From NCBI GenBank assembly GCA_016932895.1, contig JAFGCA010000478.1, positions 1 through 10,317 of the forward strand: a DNA stretch of 10,317 bases, read 5' to 3'. Shown here in pieces: positions 1-5,428 of the stretch (position 1 is the stretch's first letter; every line of letters begins with the position of its first letter). A program made the translations under genes and the position numbers. The notes below the pieces were generated by a model that was given only the letters and a program-made list of their open reading frames with translations, made no database searches and was not told the origin of the DNA. The stretch is from Sedimentisphaerales bacterium. GTDB lineage: Bacteria > Planctomycetota > Phycisphaerae > Sedimentisphaerales > SG8-4.

Positions 1-687
1 ATCGGCATCTTCGGTGCCGAGCCGTGGAGCGATTCGATCCGGGCCGAGATCGAGGCCGCCTGGAACATGTTGGCAACCGACGTTTACGGCCTGTCCGAGA
101 TCATCGGGCCGGGCGTGGCCCAGGAATGCACGTACAAGGATGGCCTGCACATCTTCAGCGATGTGTTCTATCCGGAGATCATCGACCCGAACAGCGGTGC
201 CGACGTGCCCGAAGGCGAGGACGGCGAGCTGGTGGTCACGACGCTGACAAAGCAGGGGATTCCTCTCATTCGCTACCGGACGCGAGATGTGGTCAGCATG
301 ACGGTGGAGAAATGTCGTTGCGGCCGGACCAGCCCCAGGATCAGCAAGATCAAGGGACGCACGGACGATATGATCGTGGTCCGCGGCATCAACGTCTTTC
401 CCTCGCAGATCGAACACGTTCTCGTGGGGATCGAGGGCACCCAGCCCCATTACCAGATCGTGGTGGATCGAAAGGCCCATCAGCTCGATCAGGTGGAAGT
501 CCTGGTCGAGGTGGAGCAAAAGTTCTTCTCCGACGAAATCAAGAGGCTCAACGAGCTTCGGGACAAGATCAAGAAAGAGATTACGGCTGTCCTCTCCATT
601 GGAGTGAAGGTGACTCTCGTCGAGCCCAAGACGATCGAGCGGAGCATGGGCAAGTCGAAACGCATCGTGGACAAGCGGTCGCTGTAG
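1..687 (+). CDS. paaK: Phenylacetate-CoA ligase family protein, C-terminal part (5' end outside window)
   Basis: This is the last 228 residues of an adenylate-forming aryl-acid:CoA ligase. The family converts phenylacetate or related aryl acids, ATP and CoA to aryl-CoA, AMP and pyrophosphate in the cytoplasm. The reading frame is open from base 1, so roughly the first 200 residues, including the ATP-binding P-loop, lie outside the window. Visible motifs, numbered within the fragment, are the YGLSE adenine/acid-binding motif (29-33), RYRTRD (91-96), the hinge motif GRTDDM (119-124) followed by the NVFPSQIE segment (131-138), and the C-terminal GKSKRIVD (217-224) with the adenylation lysine. 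Cys43, His50, Cys105 and Cys107 have a spacing shared with the second ligase and could bind zinc. The ACT gene begins 10 bases after the stop, so the two are co-transcribed. The family is clear; the substrate (phenylacetate, indoleacetate, hydroxyphenylacetate or another aryl acid) is not. Confidence 0.93.
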   Translation: MGIFGAEPWSDSIRAEIEAAWNMLATDVYGLSEIIGPGVAQECTYKDGLHIFSDVFYPEIIDPNSGADVPEGEDGELVVTTLTKQGIPLIRYRTRDVVSMTVEKCRCGRTSPRISKIKGRTDDMIVVRGINVFPSQIEHVLVGIEGTQPHYQIVVDRKAHQLDQVEVLVEVEQKFFSDEIKRLNELRDKIKKEITAVLSIGVKVTLVEPKTIERSMGKSKRIVDKRSL

Positions 688-697
688 AGGTCGGAAA

Positions 698-1129
698 ATG
701 AAAATTACACAGATATCTGTCTTCCTGGAGAATCGCAAGGGCAGACTGTACGACGTCTGTTCGCTGCTGGGCGAAAACGACGTCAACATCCGCGCTCTGA
801 CCATCGCTGAGACCGAGAGCTTCGGCGTGTTGCGGATCGTCGTGGACAAGTCGGAGGCGGCCATCAAGCTGTTGCAGGACAATGGTTTCGTCGCCAACTT
901 CACGGACGTCGTGGCCATCGAAGTAGGGGATCGGCCGGGTGGGCTCGCTGCCGTGCTCAAGATCTTCAGCGACAACGACGTCAATATCGAATACATGTAC
1001 GGTTTCGTCGAGAAGTTCAGTGACAAGGCCCTTCTGGTCTTCCGGTTTGAAGATACGGATTTCGCGCAGCAGATTCTCGCCAAGAAGGACATTTCCGTGG
1101 TCACGAAGCAGGAGATTGGCGGTCTCTGA
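698..1129 (+). CDS. Tandem ACT-domain protein (PaaK-associated), copy 1
   Basis: This 143-residue protein is made of two ACT domains and nothing else, at about residues 4-66 and 72-138. Each begins with the typical beta1-loop-alpha1 ligand-binding pattern: ENRKGRL at 11-17 and DRPGGL at 78-83, each followed by a helix and an (N/D)DVNI segment (27-31 and 93-97). ACT domains bind amino acids or similar small molecules, and stand-alone tandem ACT proteins encoded next to PaaK are widespread in anaerobes. Their biochemical role is generally inferred to be sensing or regulation rather than catalysis. Purine-rich AGAGG, which overlaps the stop of the upstream ligase, serves as ribosome binding site and supports this start. 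The 10-base spacing indicates translation from the same mRNA as the ligase. No DNA-binding or catalytic domain is present. Confidence 0.92.
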   Translation: MKITQISVFLENRKGRLYDVCSLLGENDVNIRALTIAETESFGVLRIVVDKSEAAIKLLQDNGFVANFTDVVAIEVGDRPGGLAAVLKIFSDNDVNIEYMYGFVEKFSDKALLVFRFEDTDFAQQILAKKDISVVTKQEIGGL

Positions 1130-1268
1130 GCCGAAGACACGCGGGACGGGTTCGGGCCTGCGAGGCGATGAGATGAGAGCTTGTGCCGGGACTGTCGCAT
1201 GTCACGTAATATCACAGCGAAGTATAGGTGTTGTGTGGAATTTCAGTAAGACAGGCAGAACTTGACCT
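1130..1268. other. Intergenic spacer between the two PaaK/ACT modules
   Basis: These 139 bases separate the first ACT gene from the second ligase gene. I see no small gene, no hairpin followed by a T-run and no convincing promoter. A TATAGG hexamer near 1223 lacks an acceptable -35 partner. The spacer is longer than the 10-base gaps inside the modules, so an internal promoter or RNA processing site is possible but not shown. Confidence 0.4.
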
Positions 1269-2579
1269 ATGAACATACCTTTCTGGAACCAGGAAGTAGA
1301 AACCGCCGAGCGCTCTCGGCTTGAAGAGATTCAACTGCAACGGCTCAGGGAGACGATCGGCTGGGCGCTGAAGACGCCGTTTTACGGCAAGAAGCTGAGC
1401 CAGGCACAAATCAATTCTCCGGAGGACATCACGGGCCTGCACGACCTGCGGCGGATTCCGTATACGACCAAAGACGATTTGCGCCGCAGCTTCCCCACGG
1501 GCCTGCTGGCGGTGGACATGAATGAGGTCGTTCGCATCCATTCCTCCAGCGGCACGACGGGCATCCCCACGGTGATCTATCTGGCGCAGGACGACGTCGA
1601 CAACTGGTGCGATCTGGTCGCGCGCAGCATCGTAGCGACCGGCGCGGGGCCGGCGGACGTCTTCCAGAACATGATGACGTACGGGTTGTTCACCGGCGGT
1701 TTGGGTCTGCACTACGGCGCCGAGCGTGTGGGGATGACGGTGATCCCCATCGGCGGGGGCAATACGAAACGGCAGATCCAGGTGATGAAGGATTTCCACA
1801 CCACGGTGTTGCACATCACGCCGAGCTATCTGTTGCACATCCATTCACGGCTGGAGGCGGAAGGCACCGCCCGCGAAGAGCTGTCGCTGCGCAAGGCCTT
1901 TGTCGGGGCCGAACCCCACTCGGAGAACACCCGCCTCAAGTTGGAAGAATTGCTCCGGATCGATGCGTACAATTCCTACGGGCTCAGCGAGCTCAACGGC
2001 CCCGGCGTCGCTTTCGAGTGCGTCTGCAAGAAGGACATGCACGTCTGGGAGGACGCCTATATCGTCGAGATCATCGATCCGAGCACGGGCGAGGTTCTTG
2101 AGGACGGTCAGGAGGGCGAAGTGGTGCTGAGCAATCTCGTTCGCCGGGCGACGCCCATCCTGCGGTATCGTACGCGCGACCTGGCGTTTCTTCATCCCGA
2201 GCCCTGTGCGTGCGGCCGGACCCATCGGCGCCTCTCGCGAATCCTCGGCCGCACCGACGACATGCTCATCATCAACGGCGTCAACGTCTTCCCTTCGCAA
2301 ATCGAAGAGAAGATCATGAAAATCCCGGAAGTGGCGACCAACTACCAAATCTACGTCGACAAGAAGGGCGCTCTCGATCGGCTCGCGGTGAAAGTCGAAA
2401 TCTACCCCAAGCTGTTCCTCGGCGAGGTGGCCGAACTGGAGGCCCTCAGGGCCCGGATCAAGGAGGAAATACGGTCGTCCATCGTCATCAATCCGGTCGT
2501 CGAGCTGCATGAACCCGGTTCGCTGCCCGTCTTCGAGGGCAAGGCCAAACGCGTCGTCGATGAAAGACCCAAAGAGTGA
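1269..2579 (+). CDS. paaK: Phenylacetate-CoA ligase family protein, complete, copy 2
   Basis: This is a 436-residue aryl-acid:CoA ligase of the ANL superfamily, a normal length for PaaK. It makes an acyl-adenylate and then the CoA thioester in the cytoplasm. The N-terminal start MNIPFWNQEVET matches the usual family beginning and supports the ATG, although the ribosome binding site is weak (AGG about 13 bases upstream). Motifs in order: ATP P-loop SSSGTTGIP (92-100), YNSYGLSE (234-241), RYRTRDL (299-305), hinge and C-terminal-domain motif GRTDDM (327-332) with NVFPSQIE (339-346), and GKAKRVVD (424-431) carrying the catalytic lysine. Cys251, His258, Cys313 and Cys315 form a possible zinc site also present in the first ligase. 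In a 20-residue block around the hinge the two copies share 15 residues, but elsewhere they differ widely, so substrates may differ. The ACT gene that follows starts 10 bases after the stop. Confidence 0.95.
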   Translation: MNIPFWNQEVETAERSRLEEIQLQRLRETIGWALKTPFYGKKLSQAQINSPEDITGLHDLRRIPYTTKDDLRRSFPTGLLAVDMNEVVRIHSSSGTTGIPTVIYLAQDDVDNWCDLVARSIVATGAGPADVFQNMMTYGLFTGGLGLHYGAERVGMTVIPIGGGNTKRQIQVMKDFHTTVLHITPSYLLHIHSRLEAEGTAREELSLRKAFVGAEPHSENTRLKLEELLRIDAYNSYGLSELNGPGVAFECVCKKDMHVWEDAYIVEIIDPSTGEVLEDGQEGEVVLSNLVRRATPILRYRTRDLAFLHPEPCACGRTHRRLSRILGRTDDMLIINGVNVFPSQIEEKIMKIPEVATNYQIYVDKKGALDRLAVKVEIYPKLFLGEVAELEALRARIKEEIRSSIVINPVVELHEPGSLPVFEGKAKRVVDERPKE

Positions 2580-2589
2580 GGGATGCACT

Positions 2590-3024
2590 ATGGCAAAGCA
2601 ATTGACGATCTTCGTGGAAAACCGCGCCGGTCGGCTGCGGTCGATCTCGGAGAATCTGCATAGGAGCAACATCGACATCCGCGCCTTTACGATCCAGGAC
2701 CGGGGCGACTACGGGCTGCTTCGCTTGATCGTGAACAAGCCCAGCGAAGCGTACCTGGCGCTGGCGGATTGCGGGTGCGCCTGTGCGCTCAAGGACATCC
2801 TGGCGATAGCGGTTCCCGATCAGCCGGGCAACTTCGACAGGCTGACATCGGTGCTGGCCGAGAACGACATCAACGTCACCGATGCGTACGGTTTCGTCTT
2901 GCAGCCTCAAAGCACGGGCGTCTGCTGCATGGAGATCGAGCAATCACAAATGGCCGCGGCGGAGAAGATTGTGCAGGACGCCGGTTTCACCGTTTTGCAG
3001 GACGAGGAGTTGTACAACCTCTGA
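2590..3024 (+). CDS. Tandem ACT-domain protein (PaaK-associated), copy 2
   Basis: This 144-residue protein has two ACT domains, at about residues 4-66 and 71-138, with the same design as copy 1. The ligand-loop patterns are ENRAGRL (10-16) and DQPGNF (77-82), followed by the NIDI (27-30) and NDINV (92-96) segments. The ATG at 2590 is chosen over upstream in-frame starts because those lie inside the ligase gene, and because TGAGGG, overlapping the ligase stop, sits 7 bases before this ATG. It differs from copy 1 in its cysteines: CGCAC at 61-65, in the linker before the second domain, and Cys112-Cys113 in the second domain. Copy 1 has none at these places. The role is inferred to be small-molecule sensing linked to the upstream ligase; no effector is known from sequence. 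Confidence 0.92.
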   Translation: MAKQLTIFVENRAGRLRSISENLHRSNIDIRAFTIQDRGDYGLLRLIVNKPSEAYLALADCGCACALKDILAIAVPDQPGNFDRLTSVLAENDINVTDAYGFVLQPQSTGVCCMEIEQSQMAAAEKIVQDAGFTVLQDEELYNL

Positions 3025-3070
3025 CGGCCGCCGTGTGTCGGGACCTCGCGTTAGGCGGAGCGACTCGACT

Positions 3071-3937
3071 ATGATGCGTAAAGCCTTCATCACCGCAGTT
3101 TGCCTCGGAACCGCGGTTATCGCTTCCTGTCATCGTTCTCACCAGGAACAAGATCGCCCGGCGGGGTCGGGTTCGGCTTCCAGCGGCGTTGCGTCGACGA
3201 ATGGTTTTGTCTGGCCCCCGGGAAAGCGGGCCGCCGTCAGCCTGACTTTCGATGACGCGCGCCTGAGCCAGGCGGACGTCGGTATTGGGCTGCTCGACAG
3301 CTATGATGTCAAGGCCACGTTCTACGTCTCCTCGTCAAACGTGGGCAAGCGTCTCGGGGCGTGGCAAGCCGCGGCGGCAGCGGGCCACGAGATCGGAAAC
3401 CATTCCATGCGCCATCCCTGCACGGGCAACTTCCCCTGGGCGCGCGAGAAGGCCCTGGAAGACTACACGCTGGAAGAGATGGCCGACGAACTGGACCGGG
3501 CCAGCGCCGAAATCGTCGCGATGGTAGGCGTTCGTCCCGTGACGTTCGCCTATCCGTGCGGGCAGAAGTTCGTGGGCCGAGGCGAGAATGTCAGGAGCTA
3601 CGTTCCGCTGGTGGCCGCGCGGTTCCTGGCGGGGCGCGGCTGGCGAGACGAGGGCGCCAACGATCCGGCCTTTTGCGACCCGGCGCAACTCATGGCCATG
3701 GAGTTGGACGGGCTCACGTTCGAGCAACTCAAGGCCTTGATCGAGGCGGCTCGCGCGAAGGGCTTCTGGCTGGTGCTGTGCGGCCATGAGATCGGTGCGG
3801 GCGGTCGCCAAACCACGAGGGCCGATACACTCCGGGCATTCTGCGAATACGCCCGGGACCCGAACAACGGTCTGTGGGTGGACACCGTGGCCAACGTGGC
3901 ACGCTACGTTGCCGAACGCGCGCCTCGTCGCCACTGA
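3071..3937 (+). CDS. Polysaccharide deacetylase family lipoprotein (NodB/CE4-like)
   Basis: This 288-residue exported enzyme is predicted to remove acyl groups, usually N-acetyl, from a carbohydrate with a divalent metal. The N-terminus has a charged start, a hydrophobic stretch and a lipobox VIAS-C with Cys20, so it should be a membrane-anchored lipoprotein. A low-complexity Ser/Gly/Ala linker follows, then the NodB domain from about residue 52. Visible motifs are TFDD (59-62, catalytic base and metal Asp), HSMRH (111-115, metal His111 and His115), FAYPCG (159-164) and CGHEIG (237-242). The YPCG motif departs from the classical RxPYG form of CE4 chitin deacetylases, which fits a divergent deacetylase-like subgroup. 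The start is ATG 3071, or possibly ATG 3074; a GGAG lies 10 bases upstream. It begins 46 bases after the ACT gene, but its function fits the glycosidases downstream better. Substrate unknown. Confidence 0.88.
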   Translation: MMRKAFITAVCLGTAVIASCHRSHQEQDRPAGSGSASSGVASTNGFVWPPGKRAAVSLTFDDARLSQADVGIGLLDSYDVKATFYVSSSNVGKRLGAWQAAAAAGHEIGNHSMRHPCTGNFPWAREKALEDYTLEEMADELDRASAEIVAMVGVRPVTFAYPCGQKFVGRGENVRSYVPLVAARFLAGRGWRDEGANDPAFCDPAQLMAMELDGLTFEQLKALIEAARAKGFWLVLCGHEIGAGGRQTTRADTLRAFCEYARDPNNGLWVDTVANVARYVAERAPRRH

Positions 3938-3938
3938 A

Positions 3939-3953
3939 CGCCGGCGGCCGGCG
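3939..3953 (+). terminator. GC hairpin directly after the deacetylase stop
   Basis: CGCCGG and CCGGCG form a perfect six-base-pair stem with a three-base loop, starting two bases after the stop codon. There is no T-run after it, so it is not a standard intrinsic terminator. It could assist Rho-dependent termination or protect the 3' end, or it may be chance in GC-rich DNA. Confidence 0.25.
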
Positions 3954-4065
3954 GCACGGAAGAGGCGGATGTGTGGAACGGTTCCTCATTGCACTTCGCG
4001 GCGAATCCGATATCCTCGGGGGACTTGTGTCGTGGGGCCGTCTTTCGTAAACCAACGGGGCGCTG

Positions 4066-5301
4066 ATGTACAGACAATCCCTGAGAGCGCAGTGGGGGCA
4101 ATTGATCGTTCTTTCGAGCGTTCATTTCCTGGTGGACATGTTCGGGAACATGCTGCCGGCGATCCTGCCGGAGATTCGGCAGCACTTCTCCCTGAGCCTG
4201 TCGCTGGGAAGTTTCATTCTGTTCGCGCTGATGTTGACGGCCAACGGCGTCCAGATGCTCACGGGCCAGATGCGACCGAAAAAGACGCAGCCGCTCTTTC
4301 TGCACATTGGCCTCGTTCTCGCCGCCGGTATCTGCTTGATGGCCGTGGCGCCGAGATCCAGCTTGGGGGTCGCCCTGGTCATCGGTCTGGGGATCGTGAG
4401 CGGTTGCGGAATCGCCGTGGCACACCCGGAGGGGCTTCGGGCCGTGCATGTGATCGACCGGATTTCGCCGCGCTTGAGCACGGCCGTGTTTATGACCTCC
4501 GGCTTTTTAGGTTTTGCCAGCGGCGGGGCCATTTCCGCCTTGCTCGTGAACGCCTACGGACTCAAAGGCTTGTATCCGCTGGCTCTCTGTCCCGTCCTGG
4601 GCATCGGCGCAATTCTGCTGGTAAAAGTGCGTCTGTCCGTGGAGGACGACGGTGACGGGACGGCAGGCCAGGCCGGTGCCGATCCGGCGACGGCGCTGCC
4701 GTTTTGGCGCGTGTTGGTTGCGGGATTGCCGGCGGGCATTTCCACGACGATCGTCCTGTTTCTCCTGCCGACGTACCTGGACGAGCTGGGATTCGATCTG
4801 AGCTTTCGCGGCTTTTCTGCTGCGATGTTCGGCTGGGGCGGCACCGTGGGTCCTTTCATCTGGGCGCTCGCGGCACGCAAACAAGGCGATTTGCGGTGCG
4901 CCTTCTACGCGTTTCTCGTCTCCGTTCCTTTCCTGATATTGTACCTGATCTTCGTCAGGCACGCCGCGGCCGTCTGGTTGCTCTTCGGGGTGGGCTTCTG
5001 CTCCATGTCCGCCTACATCCTGACCATAACGCTCGCCCGGCAGGCAAGCGGTCTGAATCTAGGTCACCGCATGGCCTTTATCGTCGGCGGAACCTGGGGG
5101 ATCGCCGACGTTGTCTTTCTGGCTTTCGCGCCCATCGCCGACCGGATGGGGACCGGGTTTGTGCTCAAGCTCATGCCCATCGGCTATGTCCTTTCCACCG
5201 TGCTGGCCCTCCACCTGATGCGCGCCTACCCGGAGATCGGTCGTCGGCGGGATGACGAGAGCGTCGTTGACATCCTCGCCGAGGAGCATCCGCCGGTGTA
5301 A
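4066..5301 (+). CDS. MFS transporter, fosmidomycin-resistance (Fsr)-like
   Basis: This is a 411-residue inner-membrane protein with about 12 hydrophobic helices in two six-helix halves, separated by a charged, low-complexity cytoplasmic loop (about 190-214). The fold and length are those of the major facilitator superfamily. The first helix, with its HFLVDMFGNMLPAILP stretch (20-35), and the HPEG motif (120-123) at the end of the fourth helix resemble the fosmidomycin-resistance branch, whose members usually carry HP-G/A at that place. A TAA stop lies 15 bases upstream in the same frame, so ATG 4066 is the first ATG; the ribosome binding site is poor. Its place between a deacetylase and two glycosidases suggests it may move a sugar or oligosaccharide product, but Fsr-type proteins are better known as exporters. 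Direction and substrate cannot be assigned. Confidence 0.85.
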   Translation: MYRQSLRAQWGQLIVLSSVHFLVDMFGNMLPAILPEIRQHFSLSLSLGSFILFALMLTANGVQMLTGQMRPKKTQPLFLHIGLVLAAGICLMAVAPRSSLGVALVIGLGIVSGCGIAVAHPEGLRAVHVIDRISPRLSTAVFMTSGFLGFASGGAISALLVNAYGLKGLYPLALCPVLGIGAILLVKVRLSVEDDGDGTAGQAGADPATALPFWRVLVAGLPAGISTTIVLFLLPTYLDELGFDLSFRGFSAAMFGWGGTVGPFIWALAARKQGDLRCAFYAFLVSVPFLILYLIFVRHAAAVWLLFGVGFCSMSAYILTITLARQASGLNLGHRMAFIVGGTWGIADVVFLAFAPIADRMGTGFVLKLMPIGYVLSTVLALHLMRAYPEIGRRRDDESVVDILAEEHPPV

Positions 5302-5428
5302 ACAGGCAAGCCGCCTGGACCGGAGAGTTTCGGGGCTGCCGGTTGCGTGCGGGGCGGCGCGCGGCTATCCTTTGACGTCTGCTGCGCTTGTGACGCAGAT
5401 CAATATTTCTTGAAATGAGGCATGCAAC

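Noticed and set aside
1200..1228. Possible promoter before the second ligase (TATAGG near 1223)
   Set aside because: The sequence 17 bases upstream, TGTCAC, bears no real likeness to a -35 element.
1845..2678. Open frame of 277 codons on the minus strand
   Set aside because: It is antisense to the complete ligase, whose full set of family motifs settles the strand.
2882..3070. Upstream extension of the deacetylase frame
   Set aside because: It overlaps the end of the ACT gene and would bury the lipoprotein signal; ATG 3071 puts the signal at the N-terminus.
3992..4020. Possible promoter before the MFS gene (TTGCAC, then TATCCT after 16 bases)
   Set aside because: The hexamers match the consensus poorly (three and four of six), which is background level.
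5382..5398. CTGCG/CGCAG inverted repeat with a 7-base loop
   Set aside because: Five base pairs are expected often by chance in GC-rich DNA and there is no other sign of an operator.
5372..5406. Possible promoter before the large glycosidase (TTGACG at 5372)
   Set aside because: At 16-18 bases the downstream hexamers (around 5395-5401) do not resemble TATAAT, and the AT-rich CAATAT at 5401 is too far away. A promoter may exist, but this sequence does not establish it.
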